The notes under the pieces are model-generated. The model did not search any database. It worked only from the letters and a program-made list of their open reading frames with translations, and was not told the DNA's origin. The position numbers and the translations under genes are program-made. From NCBI GenBank assembly GCA_964581355.1, contig CAZOOA010000006.1:17673-81672 (forward strand): a stretch of DNA of 64,000 nt, read 5' to 3'. Origin of the DNA: CAZOOA01 sp964581355. Its GTDB lineage: Bacteria > Bacillota > Dethiobacteria > DTU022 > UBA8154. This document shows positions 40,283-49,380 of the stretch, piece after piece; within the stretch, counting starts at the first letter, position 1, and each line of letters opens with the position of its first letter.

Positions 40283-41455
40283 ATGAGAAAAGTTGCTGTT
40301 GTAGGGGCTGGAATGACCAAATTTGCGAGAAGGGCCCTGGAAACCCCGAAAGAGCTTTCCTATCAAGCCTCGAAAGCTGCCTTGGACAGCGCCGGGATGA
40401 AACTAAAAGATATCGACTGTGTCGCACACGGCAGCGCTCCTGATGCCTTCGACGGTGTTCACCAAAAAGGCGAATACCTCGCTGACGGGTCCGGAGGCTG
40501 GAATAAACCGACCATGAGAGTTTTTGTAGGTGGAGCAACCGGCGTACACGCCATTGCCCACGGGTGGTACCACGTAGCATCAGGCCTTGCCGACACCTGC
40601 CTGGTTGTTTGTGAAGAAAAAATGTCCAGCGCCATGCCGCATGCCCAGGCGTTTTTCCTGACAATCTTTGACGCTATTACGGAAAGGGCGCTGGGCCTTA
40701 ACCTGCTATGGATTTTCGCCCTGGAAATGAAACGGTACATGGAGAGATACGGATACACCAAAGAAGATATGGCCCTTTCGGCCATGAAAAATAAAAACCA
40801 AGGCCTTAAGCATCCAGCTTCCCAGTTTTACGGGGGCAACGAGCTCACTGTAGAAGAGATCTTAAACTCGGAAGTGATGGCCTCCCCTGTCAACAGGCTT
40901 GATGTAAGCCCCGTCTCCGACGGCGCGGCCGCCATCGTGCTGGCCTCAGAAAGAACAGCGAGGCGGCTAACCGACAAACCCGTATGGATCGAAGGCGTAG
41001 GCTGGTGCCTGGACACCGCTTACTGGGCCACAAGAGACCTGTATTATCCCCGTTACACGGAAGTTGCCGCCAGAAAGGCCTACAAGATGGCCGGTATCCG
41101 GGAACCCCACAAAGAGATTAATATCGCAGAACCCTACGATCCCTTTGGCTACAAGCAGCTGCACCACATGGAAGGACTGCTCCTCTCCCCCAAGGGGAAA
41201 ACGGTCGAACTGCTAAGAGACGGTCACTTCGATATGGACGGCAACCTGCCCATGTGCCCCTCGGGTGGACTGCTCGGCGTGGGAAACCCCATTGCAGCAG
41301 CGGGCACTTTGAAGCTGTGCGAACTGTTCTGGCAGCTTAGGGGCGAAGCAGGTGAAAGACAGGTGCCGGGCAATCCCAGATTGGGCGTCGCCCAGGCCTG
41401 GGGTGATTTAATGCAGGTCAGTTCCGTTGTGGTCATGGGTATAAACAACGCGTAA
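40283..41455 (+). CDS. Thiolase-like protein without nucleophilic Cys (B)
   Basis: 390 residues. Position of the nucleophile reads VGGATGVHAI (Gly84 in place of Cys); PSGGLLGVGNPIAAAG has Asn where His is usual; EPYDPFGYKQLHH is retained and the C-end is GVAQAWGDLMQ. It resembles the thiolase-like subunit found with DUF35 proteins in acetoacetyl-CoA/HMG-CoA and aromatic degradation complexes. ATG 40283 follows TGGAGGG. Encoded 82 bases after partner A; the pair presumably makes a hetero-oligomer. Confidence 0.82.
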   Translation: MRKVAVVGAGMTKFARRALETPKELSYQASKAALDSAGMKLKDIDCVAHGSAPDAFDGVHQKGEYLADGSGGWNKPTMRVFVGGATGVHAIAHGWYHVASGLADTCLVVCEEKMSSAMPHAQAFFLTIFDAITERALGLNLLWIFALEMKRYMERYGYTKEDMALSAMKNKNQGLKHPASQFYGGNELTVEEILNSEVMASPVNRLDVSPVSDGAAAIVLASERTARRLTDKPVWIEGVGWCLDTAYWATRDLYYPRYTEVAARKAYKMAGIREPHKEINIAEPYDPFGYKQLHHMEGLLLSPKGKTVELLRDGHFDMDGNLPMCPSGGLLGVGNPIAAAGTLKLCELFWQLRGEAGERQVPGNPRLGVAQAWGDLMQVSSVVVMGINNA

Positions 41456-41496
41456 GAAAAATACGTTTCTAGATTAACTTCTAGGAGGGATAATTA

Positions 41497-42012
41497 ATGG
41501 ATCACAAACAGTTTATTCGTGGCGGAACCGCTCTTTCCGCAGACGATATCAAGTCAGGAAAGATATTCGTGGAGGACGATGCCCTCGAATGCCGCTATGC
41601 CTGGGATACAGGCGTGGCGATCGGCAGGTATCTCGCAGAGTTGAAAAAGGGAAAAATCATCGCGAAAAAAACCAATTGCTGCGACCGCATCATGATTCCC
41701 CCGCGGATGTTTTGCGAGCTCTGCTTTCGGCCCTCCGGTCCATGGACATACGTCCAGGACACCGGTGTGGTAAACACCTTCTCCATCAGCAACATATATT
41801 ATGATGCCAGCAGGGTTCCTCCGGGTGAACCAAACCCCTTGCCGGCTGTGATTGAAATAGATGGCGCATCCAAAGGCATGGGCATCATGCACCTGCTGGG
41901 AGAAGTAAAACCCGAAGATATCAAGATCGGCATGAAAGTCAAGGCGGTCTGGAAGCCGGAAAGCGAAAGAACGGGCTCCATCACCGATATTGAATACTTC
42001 AAACCATATTAG
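41497..42012 (+). CDS. DUF35 Zn-ribbon/OB-fold protein (A)
   Basis: 171 residues. Zinc-ribbon Cys in NCCDRIMIPPRMFCELC, then an OB-fold (GVVNTFSISNIYYD...). DUF35 proteins bind next to thiolases and HMG-CoA synthases and help to bind or channel CoA thioesters. An N-terminal extension of about 65 residues precedes the ribbon. ATG 41497 follows AGGAGGG. Third gene of the thiolase-like operon. Confidence 0.88.
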   Translation: MDHKQFIRGGTALSADDIKSGKIFVEDDALECRYAWDTGVAIGRYLAELKKGKIIAKKTNCCDRIMIPPRMFCELCFRPSGPWTYVQDTGVVNTFSISNIYYDASRVPPGEPNPLPAVIEIDGASKGMGIMHLLGEVKPEDIKIGMKVKAVWKPESERTGSITDIEYFKPY

Positions 42013-42024
42013 GAGGTGTCCGGC

Positions 42025-42492
42025 ATGGGAATTTTAGAACGGATAACAAGAAACGTTGATAACAAGTACTGGTATCCCGAAAATGACACGTTTCCTGTTA
42101 AGAACCGCTATACAGCTGGCGTCGCAGGACAAAAGTTTTTCCAGGAACTAAAGGATAATGCGAAAATATACGGAACGACATGTGAAGCATGCAGCCTCAC
42201 CTTTGTGCCGGCCAAGCTATTCTGCGAGCAGTGTTTTGCCGAGCTCGACAAATGGGTGGACGTGGGTACAACCGGCACGCTTTATTCCTGGACCATTGCC
42301 CACAAAAACAAGGACGGAAGCAAAAAAGAAACTCCTGCCCTGCTGGCTGCCGTCCGACTGGCCGACGGGCTTTTGGTGCATTGGTTGGGCGAGTGCAAGC
42401 CGGAAGACCTGGAAATTGGAATGCCTGTAACAGCCGTGTTCAAAGAGGAAAGGGCAGGCGGCATCCTGGATATTAAATATTTTAAACCTTAA
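42025..42492 (+). CDS. DUF35 Zn-ribbon/OB-fold protein (B)
   Basis: 155 residues from ATG 42025 behind AGGAGG. Zinc-ribbon CEACSLTFVPAKLFCEQC followed by the OB-fold (GTLYSWTIAHKNKDG; WLGECKPEDLEIGMPV). It is a paralogue of the preceding gene, so the operon has two thiolase-like and two DUF35 subunits, perhaps one DUF35 for each. A terminator follows. Confidence 0.88.
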   Translation: MGILERITRNVDNKYWYPENDTFPVKNRYTAGVAGQKFFQELKDNAKIYGTTCEACSLTFVPAKLFCEQCFAELDKWVDVGTTGTLYSWTIAHKNKDGSKKETPALLAAVRLADGLLVHWLGECKPEDLEIGMPVTAVFKEERAGGILDIKYFKP

Positions 42493-42555
42493 ACTTCCTG
42501 AAAGGAAAGCAGATCACTTTTCCTTGAACGGTAACAAAACAGCACTGCAGATTTT

Positions 42556-42587
42556 GGCACCGGCCCTGGAGCCGGGGCCTTTTTTTT
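42556..42587 (+). terminator. Terminator of the thiolase-like operon
   Basis: GC-rich stem (42556-42579) followed by eight Ts. Confidence 0.88.
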
Positions 42588-42755
42588 GCCCTTGCGGATA
42601 AAAAGCGGATAAAATGATCATGTTTTGCAGGAATCATGGCCAAAAATGTGGAATGATCACCTGCATTGCAGATAATCCATCTTGGACATGATAAACAGAT
42701 CATGGAAAAGCAAACAGCATCCATACCCAACAACACAAGGAGGAAAAACCGGAAC

Positions 42756-43853
42756 ATGAATATTGGTTTACCCAAGGAAATTAAGGAGCACGAATTAAGA
42801 GTAGCCATAACCCCCGCCGGTGTAAAAAGCTTAACGGATTCAGGACACAAGGTCTTTGTGGAACAGGGCGCCGGGGAAGGAAGCGGTTTTGCCGACAACA
42901 GTTACCTGGAAGCCGGTGCTGTCGTTTTAGAAGAAAAACACCAGGTTTACGAGCAAGCAGAGTTGATCGTAAAAATTAAAGAACCCCTGCCCCCGGAGTT
43001 CCCCCTGCTCCAGGAACGGCATATCCTGTTTACCTACCTGCACTTGGCCGGGGAACAGGATCTGATCCCTGTCCTGCAGGAGAAAAGACTGGCCGCCCTG
43101 GGCTATGAAACGGTCCTGGCCAGCGACGGCACACTGCCCCTGCTGGCTCCCATGAGCGAAATTGCCGGCCGTATGGCCATCATCATGGGCACCCAGTTTT
43201 TAATTAAGAACAACGGCGGTAAAGGAGTGCTCCTCTGCGGGGTGCCGGGTGTGGCGCCATCCCGGGTGGTCATCATGGGCGGCGGCATAGTCGGGATCAA
43301 CGCCACCAAGGTTGCCGTGGGACTGGGCGCAGAAGTGGTTGTCTTCGACGTCTCCCTGCCCCGCCTGCGCTACCTGGACGATATTTTCGGACCCCGGGTG
43401 ATTACCCTGCTACCCAACAGTCATAACTTTAAAGAAAAACTCATGGGAGCAGACCTGCTTATCGGCGCCGTCCTAATCCCCGGAGGTAAGACCCCCAACC
43501 TGGTTACCCGGGAAGACCTGAAGCTGATGAAGAAAAAATCCGTGATCATTGACGTGGCCGTGGACCAGGGAGGCTGCGTGGAGACCATCCGGCCCACCAC
43601 CCACAAAAACCCCACCTATGAAGTGGATGACGTGATCCATTATGGGGTCACAAACATGCCGGGGGCAGTCCCCCGCACCTCCACCCTGGCCCTGACCAAC
43701 GCCACCTTTTCGTACATCAAAAAGATCGCTGATTTAGGCCTGGAGAAAGCCATGGACCAGGACCCCGGCCTGCGCTCCGGCTTGAACATCTACAAAGGCG
43801 AAATTGTCCACGAAGAAGTGGCCAAGTGCGTCGCAGACCCCAGCAGCGTGTAA
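42756..43853 (+). CDS. ald: Alanine dehydrogenase
   Basis: 365 residues. Catalytic Lys75 (KIKEP) and His96 (YLHLAGEQ) are present, with the NAD-binding GGGIVGINATKVAVGLGA and C-terminal TNMPGAVPRTSTLALTNAT. It interconverts alanine and pyruvate plus ammonia with NAD. Starts at ATG 42756 behind AAGGAGG; an upstream frame start at 42666 lacks one. Between two terminators, so a single-gene unit. Confidence 0.97.
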   Translation: MNIGLPKEIKEHELRVAITPAGVKSLTDSGHKVFVEQGAGEGSGFADNSYLEAGAVVLEEKHQVYEQAELIVKIKEPLPPEFPLLQERHILFTYLHLAGEQDLIPVLQEKRLAALGYETVLASDGTLPLLAPMSEIAGRMAIIMGTQFLIKNNGGKGVLLCGVPGVAPSRVVIMGGGIVGINATKVAVGLGAEVVVFDVSLPRLRYLDDIFGPRVITLLPNSHNFKEKLMGADLLIGAVLIPGGKTPNLVTREDLKLMKKKSVIIDVAVDQGGCVETIRPTTHKNPTYEVDDVIHYGVTNMPGAVPRTSTLALTNATFSYIKKIADLGLEKAMDQDPGLRSGLNIYKGEIVHEEVAKCVADPSSV

Positions 43854-43912
43854 AGCCATACAGGAAAGTGCTGTTGATATTTCTACAGCCAAACTCCCCG
43901 CCTGAAGAAACA

Positions 43913-43949
43913 ACACCCGGCAGAAAGGAGCATGCCGGGTGTCTTTTTT
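43913..43949 (+). terminator. Terminator of ald
   Basis: Perfect 10-bp stem ACACCCGGCA/TGCCGGGTGT (43913-43922 and 43933-43942) followed by CTTTTTT. Confidence 0.93.
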
Positions 43950-44000
43950 GCGGTATCAACCCATCTTCGCCCCAGCCAGGGCGGGAAAGCCGTAATCCTT

Positions 44001-45950
44001 TTAGTTCTGCTTTTTGCCCCTTTTCCCGGGGCTGCCGGGCTTGCCTGAACTGCCGGGCTTGTCAGACCTGTCTGGTCTGCCGGGCTGATCATGCTTGCCG
44101 GACTTTCCCTGTTTCTTTTTTTCGCCGGCGCGACCGGTCTTTGCTGGCTGTTTTTCTTTCCGGGGCCGGATCAGGCATTTTTTGCCATAGCCGATTAAAT
44201 CTTTGCGTCCTGCTTTGACCAGCGTCTCATAAACCAGTTCATAGTTATTGGGGTTTCGAAACTGGATCAGCGCCCTTTGCATCGCCTTTTCCCGGGGGGA
44301 TTTGGGCACATAAACCGGGTCCATGGTCCAGGGGTCCAGTTCAGCATAGTACATACAGGTGGATAAGGTTCCCGGCGTGGGATAAAAATCCTGGACCTGC
44401 TTGGGCGTATGACCCATGTCACGCAAATATTCCGCCAGCTCTACAGCAGCTTTTAAGTCTGAACCGGGGTGGCTGGACATGAAATACGGGACCAGGTATT
44501 GATCCAGACCGTACTGTTTATTGATCGCTTCATACCGCTTCACAAAGCGATCAAAAACCTTTCGTCCCGGCTTGCCCATTTTCTCCAGCACCTGCGGAGC
44601 CACATGCTCCGGTGCCACTTTGAGCTGCCCGCTGATGTGGTTCCGGCACAGTTCCTGGAAAAAATCTTCATCCTGGTCGTAAAGCAGGTAATCATAACGG
44701 ATTCCGGAGCGGATAAACACTTTTTTCACTCCGGGCAGCTGGCGCAGCCTCCTCAGCAGCTCCAAATACTCCCCGTGGTCCACTTCCAGGTTGGGACAAG
44801 GCTTGGGGACCAAACATTTCCTCCCGGAACAGACACCATGCTTGACCTGCTTTTGGCAGGAAGGTTTCCGGAAATTTGCTGTCGGCCCGCCGACGTCGTG
44901 AATATAGCCTTTGAAATCCGCCCTTTGAGTCAGGGCTTTTGCTTCTTCCACTATGGCCTCGATGCTCCTCGGCTGGACCCGGCGTCCCTGGTGAAAATGC
45001 AGAGCACAAAAATTACATCCGCCAAAACAGCCCCGGCTGCTGACCAGGCTGAATTTCACCTCTTCGATGGCCGGGACACCCCCCATTTTCTCATACATGG
45101 GGTGATACGTTTTGGTGAAGGGCAGCCGGTAAACACGGTCCAGTTCCCGGGTCGACAGCGGTTCAGCCGGTGGATTTTGCACTACATAGGTATGCCGGTA
45201 GGGTTCGATCAAGGTCGCGGCATTTGCCGGGTCGGTGTTCCGATACTGGGTCAAAAAGCTTCGGGCGAACATTTCCTTGGAAGCCAGGAGTTGATCGTAA
45301 GCAGGCAGCATCTCTTCCCCGTAGACATGGTCCAGGTGGCTGCACGGGTAGACAGTTCCTTTAATGTAGGTGAGGTCACCGATGAACAGGCCGCTTTGCA
45401 GCGCTTCGGCAATTTCAATCACCTGCCGCTCCCCCATGCCGTACACCAGCAAGTCTGCTTTGGCGTCCAGTAAAATGGAGCGGCGCACCCGGTCCTCCCA
45501 GTAATCATAGTGGGCCAGCCGGCGCAAACTGGCCTCCAGCCCACCCAGGATTACGGGAATTTTCTTGTAGGCCTCCTTGGCTTTCTGGGCATAAACAATT
45601 GCCGCCCGGTCCGGCCGCAGCCCCGGCCTTCCGCCAGGGGAGTACGCATCCTTTTTTCTCCGTTTCCCGGCCACGGTATAATGGTTAACCAGGGAATCAA
45701 TGTTGCCGGCAGTCACAAAGAAACCCAGCCGGGGCCTGCCGAATTTTTTGAACTCCTTTAAATCGGTCCAGTCCGGCTGGGCAATCACCCCCACCTTGAA
45801 GCCATGGGCCTCCAGGTAGCGGCTGATAATAGCTGCGCCGAAGGATGGATGATCCACATAAGCATCCCCGCTGACCATAATGAAATCCAGCCGGTCCCAC
45901 CCCCGGCGCTCCAGATCTTCTGTTGAAAGAGGCAAAAACTTTTCCGCCAT
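44001..45950 (-). CDS. YgiQ-family radical SAM protein
   Basis: About 649 residues. N-terminal DUF/B12-binding-like region (DFIMVSGDAYVDHPSFG), radical SAM motif CFGGCNFC with SSRG before it, then HDVGGPTANFR and CRNHISGQLKVAPEH. Function of YgiQ proteins is unproven. The last 50 residues are a low-complexity K/R/G/P/S tail (KQPAKTGRAGEKKKQGKSG), perhaps binding RNA. Start taken at ATG 45950 behind AAAGGATGG; a longer frame reaches 46010. Confidence 0.9.
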   Translation of the reverse strand: MAEKFLPLSTEDLERRGWDRLDFIMVSGDAYVDHPSFGAAIISRYLEAHGFKVGVIAQPDWTDLKEFKKFGRPRLGFFVTAGNIDSLVNHYTVAGKRRKKDAYSPGGRPGLRPDRAAIVYAQKAKEAYKKIPVILGGLEASLRRLAHYDYWEDRVRRSILLDAKADLLVYGMGERQVIEIAEALQSGLFIGDLTYIKGTVYPCSHLDHVYGEEMLPAYDQLLASKEMFARSFLTQYRNTDPANAATLIEPYRHTYVVQNPPAEPLSTRELDRVYRLPFTKTYHPMYEKMGGVPAIEEVKFSLVSSRGCFGGCNFCALHFHQGRRVQPRSIEAIVEEAKALTQRADFKGYIHDVGGPTANFRKPSCQKQVKHGVCSGRKCLVPKPCPNLEVDHGEYLELLRRLRQLPGVKKVFIRSGIRYDYLLYDQDEDFFQELCRNHISGQLKVAPEHVAPQVLEKMGKPGRKVFDRFVKRYEAINKQYGLDQYLVPYFMSSHPGSDLKAAVELAEYLRDMGHTPKQVQDFYPTPGTLSTCMYYAELDPWTMDPVYVPKSPREKAMQRALIQFRNPNNYELVYETLVKAGRKDLIGYGKKCLIRPRKEKQPAKTGRAGEKKKQGKSGKHDQPGRPDRSDKPGSSGKPGSPGKRGKKQN

Positions 45951-46040
45951 ATTCCATCCTTTTGTTGTTAATTGTGAAAACCCTGTCTTGGCGCTGTCGT
46001 CTGGCAGCATTGACGTATGCCGGGGGACATGAAAGTCTTA

Positions 46041-47855
46041 TTACAGTGAATCTTTAACATCATCATCCATGGCATCATCCCGGACCACGGTGGAAATGGC
46101 CTCATGCAGCAGGTGTTTTTCTTCCACTTCCCGCAGCTTGCGGTTCACCGCCTCTTCCACCTCGTATTCCTGGTCAAACCCCACGTAGAGGGAGTAGATA
46201 ATCAGCAATAAAATCAGGGAAAAAGGCAGTGCCGTGATGACCGAAGCGGTCTGCAGCGCCACCAGGCCACCCCCGATTAACAGCGTCGCCGCTACCACTC
46301 CCTCCATAACGGCCCAGAAAACCCGCTGGGGAACAGGGGAATCCAGTTTGCCCCCGGAGGTAAGATGGTCAATAACCAGTGAACCGGAGTCAGAAGAAGT
46401 AATAAAGAACACCGTCACCAGGATAATCCCCACAACGGACAGGACACTGGAAATGGGCAGATGATCCAGCATGGCAAACAGGGCCAGGGCCTCATCAATT
46501 TCCACCATGCTGATAATATCGGCGATACCCCTGGTCTCCAGGAAAATGGCCGTATTGCCGAAAACAGACATCCAGATAAATGAAACTAATGTAGGGAATA
46601 ACACCACTCCGCCGATAAATTCCCGAACCGTGCGCCCCTTGGAAATCCGGGCGATAAACATGCCTACAAAGGGAGACCAGGAAATCCACCAGGCCCAGTA
46701 AAAAACCGTCCAGCCGCCCTGCCAGTTGGTGTCTTTAAAGGTTTCCGTCCATAAACTGAGTTCCGAAAAGGATGCTGCATAGTAGCCCAGGTTTTGCGTA
46801 AAGCCGCCCATAATATAGACTGTGGGGCCCACGAATAGGACAAAGAGTAAAAATAAACCTGCCAGGGCCATGTTGAATTCACTAAGCCGTTTTACTCCAC
46901 CGTCCAGTCCCTTCATAACAGAGATACAGGCCATGGCGGTAATAACTGCGATCAAAAAGACCTGCATTCCCGTGCTTATATTTATCCCGAAAAGATGGCT
47001 CAGCCCGGCATTGACCTGGGCTACCCCCAGACCCAGGGAAGTTGCCAACCCTGTCATGGTGGCCAGCACCGAGAGCACATCAATTAAATTGCCCCAAAAA
47101 CCGTAAATTTTATTCCCGATCAGGGGATAAAATATGGAACGAATGGTCAGGGGCAGGGCCCTGTTATAGGCAAAAAAGGCCAAGCCCAACCCCACAATGG
47201 CATAAATTGCCCAGGGATGAATGCCCCAGTGGAAAAAGGTGGTCACCATAGAAGCCTGGGCCGCTTCGCCGGAACCGGGAACAACATCTCCAAACATGGG
47301 AGACGGCGCATGCAGGTGTATGATAGGTTCACCGACACTCCAGAACAGCAGGCCGATCCCCATGCCGGCACTGAGCAGCATGGCATACCAGGCCACGGTG
47401 CTGAATTCCGGCTGGGCATGCTGACCCCCGATTTTGATCTTCCCAAACCGGCTCAGGGCAAAATAAAGGGCTGCCACAATGAACAGGTTGGCGGCCAGGA
47501 TGAGAAACCACCCGGCATTACTGGTGATCAAATCCAGGGCGTTGTTAAACTGGACCTCAGCCTGGGAGGGGAAGATCAAAACCAGTACAATGAAAACAAC
47601 CAGTAATGCCGAGGAAATAAGAGTCACATGGGGGTGAATATCAAACCCGAACCCCTGCCAGTTATTCTCCCCCGGCTCTTCTTTCCCGGCCTCATCAAAA
47701 AGTGAAGCAGTGGGCATGATCTGCAATCCTTTAAACGGTTTGCGCTCTTTGATTGCCTTTCTCCTGGCATCAGCCTCTGCTTTCCTTAACTTTTTCGCCA
47801 ACGCTCTTTTGGAAAGTATCTCCTTTTTTCTTTGTTCCCTTGCTTCTTCATCCAT
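46041..47855 (-). CDS. BCCT-family betaine/choline transporter
   Basis: About 604 residues with 12 membrane segments. MGIGLLFWSVGEP and the substrate-site segment AWWISWSPFVGMFIARISKGR identify a BCCT carrier; the Trp-rich TM8 fits glycine betaine or a similar quaternary amine. An unusual N-terminal extension of about 85 residues is full of K/R/E (KRALAKKLRKAEADARRKA), perhaps an osmosensing or regulatory arm. Start uncertain (ATG 47855; frame continues upstream to 47966). Uptake of betaine for osmoprotection or as a methyl/glycine source is inferred. Confidence 0.92.
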   Translation of the reverse strand: MDEEAREQRKKEILSKRALAKKLRKAEADARRKAIKERKPFKGLQIMPTASLFDEAGKEEPGENNWQGFGFDIHPHVTLISSALLVVFIVLVLIFPSQAEVQFNNALDLITSNAGWFLILAANLFIVAALYFALSRFGKIKIGGQHAQPEFSTVAWYAMLLSAGMGIGLLFWSVGEPIIHLHAPSPMFGDVVPGSGEAAQASMVTTFFHWGIHPWAIYAIVGLGLAFFAYNRALPLTIRSIFYPLIGNKIYGFWGNLIDVLSVLATMTGLATSLGLGVAQVNAGLSHLFGINISTGMQVFLIAVITAMACISVMKGLDGGVKRLSEFNMALAGLFLLFVLFVGPTVYIMGGFTQNLGYYAASFSELSLWTETFKDTNWQGGWTVFYWAWWISWSPFVGMFIARISKGRTVREFIGGVVLFPTLVSFIWMSVFGNTAIFLETRGIADIISMVEIDEALALFAMLDHLPISSVLSVVGIILVTVFFITSSDSGSLVIDHLTSGGKLDSPVPQRVFWAVMEGVVAATLLIGGGLVALQTASVITALPFSLILLLIIYSLYVGFDQEYEVEEAVNRKLREVEEKHLLHEAISTVVRDDAMDDDVKDSL

Positions 47856-48026
47856 GTGCTTTTCCAACCCCCAGGTAAAAATTTTTCCTAAAATTTTTCC
47901 TTGTCCATCTGAGAACAAATATCTTTTTGTTTGACTTCCCAACCAATATTCTTGCTTTTCCTTCAAAGTCCTGCATAAATCAGCAAAAACCTTTGCACCT
48001 TTATCCCTCGAGCTCGTCTTGCTATT

Positions 48027-48947
48027 TCAAAGCACAAATTCCATTCCCTCCCGGGCAATGAGAATTTCCAAGGCAGTTTCATCCCGAACCAGGGACCTGC
48101 AGTAACCTTCCAATTCATCAAGTTGCTTGTCTGTGCGCAGGGGGTCGTGGTGGGTCAGGACAATTTTCCTCACCCCTGCTTTTTCAGCAGCATCAATAAC
48201 GTACTCAAAATAACTGTGGCCCCATCCTTTTTTCGATGCCAGGTATTCCTCTTTGGTGTACTGGCAATCATGGATCACCAGGTCGGCCTCCTTAAGAAAA
48301 TCCTGGACTTTTTCATTTTCCTCACGGGCTGAAATTTCCCCTTCCTCGGCCATAACCTGGTCATAGTCGGGATCTTCGGGGTCAGTGGGGAACAGGTTCC
48401 GGAAAGGTTCGTGATCATAAACGGTGCAAAGGGCTTTGCCGGCAGATTCAAAGCGGTAGCCCAGGCAGAGGATGGGATGGTTGAGGTACTTGGTTTTCAC
48501 TGTAATTCCGTCACCCAGCTCAAACTCACATTCCTTGAGGGGAATATATTCGATCCGGGCCGAAAGTTCACTGTACTTCACCGGGAAATAATGATACTGG
48601 AGCTGACCCCCGATAATCTCTTCCAGGCTGGTCTCTTCGCAGGTTACAGGCCCGTAGACCCGTAGTTCTGTCCCTTGGATAAAGAGGGGCACAAAAAACG
48701 GAAACCCTATAATATGGTCCCAATGGGTATGAGAAAAGAAAAGGTCCCCTTTAATCGCCCCTTTGGGCAAATCCTTTTTCATTATATCATTGGCCAAGGG
48801 CCGGATGCCTGTCCCCGCGTCAATAATCACCAGCCGTTCTTCTGCCCCAAAACGCAGCTCGAGACAGGAGGTATTCCCTCCATATTTGACCGTTTCAGGC
48901 CCGGGCACTGAAATGGATCCCCGGGTTCCCCAAAGCTTTGCCTTCAA
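48027..48947 (-). CDS. Metallo-beta-lactamase-fold hydrolase
   Basis: About 306 residues. Starts KAKLWGTRGSISVPG, zinc motif FSHTHWDHIIGFPF, further ligands in VIHDCQYTKEEY and VLTHHDP. Relatives are phosphodiesterase/RNase Z-like; the substrate is unknown. TTG 48947 is properly spaced from GGAGG and gives the family's usual N-end; ATG 48965 overlaps that site. It is divergent from the SLH gene and shares its upstream region with two palindromes. Confidence 0.88.
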   Translation of the reverse strand: MKAKLWGTRGSISVPGPETVKYGGNTSCLELRFGAEERLVIIDAGTGIRPLANDIMKKDLPKGAIKGDLFFSHTHWDHIIGFPFFVPLFIQGTELRVYGPVTCEETSLEEIIGGQLQYHYFPVKYSELSARIEYIPLKECEFELGDGITVKTKYLNHPILCLGYRFESAGKALCTVYDHEPFRNLFPTDPEDPDYDQVMAEEGEISAREENEKVQDFLKEADLVIHDCQYTKEEYLASKKGWGHSYFEYVIDAAEKAGVRKIVLTHHDPLRTDKQLDELEGYCRSLVRDETALEILIAREGMEFVL

Positions 48948-48965
48948 ATCTATACCTCCATTCAT

Positions 48966-49380
48966 CCCGCCCGGTTAATTCCCGGTAATTTTTTAATATT
49001 CGCTAAAAATCCACTCGTTCCTTTTTACAGAAAAAAGTTTCTCCTTAAATCTCTATCACCCTAAAGGGTGATATCCTTTTATCTCCATAAACACTGCAAA
49101 TCACCCTTAAAGGTGATAGATATTTTTTCCCGTCAAGTATATGGTAAAGATAGCAAGCCAAGTTTTTTTAGAGCAGTGGGAACAACAATTCATATGGAAA
49201 GGAATGGTGATAAATAGAAAGCAACCCTTCAAAACAGAAGACCCGGTTTATCTTCTTCCGCTTTTTTCATTAAGGCAGGTTCGGGGCTTTATGCCTGGAT
49301 TATCATCAGGCAATCTGTAGATAAAAAAACCCTCAAAGGAATGAAAAGAAACGAACAAAAAAAGAAAAAGGATGATGGTA
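48966..49380. other. Divergent intergenic region
   Basis: 415 bases between the MBL hydrolase and SLH genes. Aside from the two palindromes at 49054-49117 nothing else was recognised. Confidence 0.4.
49054..49117. promoter_or_regulatory. Pair of palindromic operator-like sites
   Basis: Site 1 (49054-49073) is a perfect 20-bp palindrome TATCACCCT-AA-AGGGTGATA; site 2 (49100-49117) is ATCACC-CTTAAA-GGTGAT. Their centres are 45 bases apart (about four helical turns), which suggests cooperative binding by one regulator. The regulator is unknown. Confidence 0.6.
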
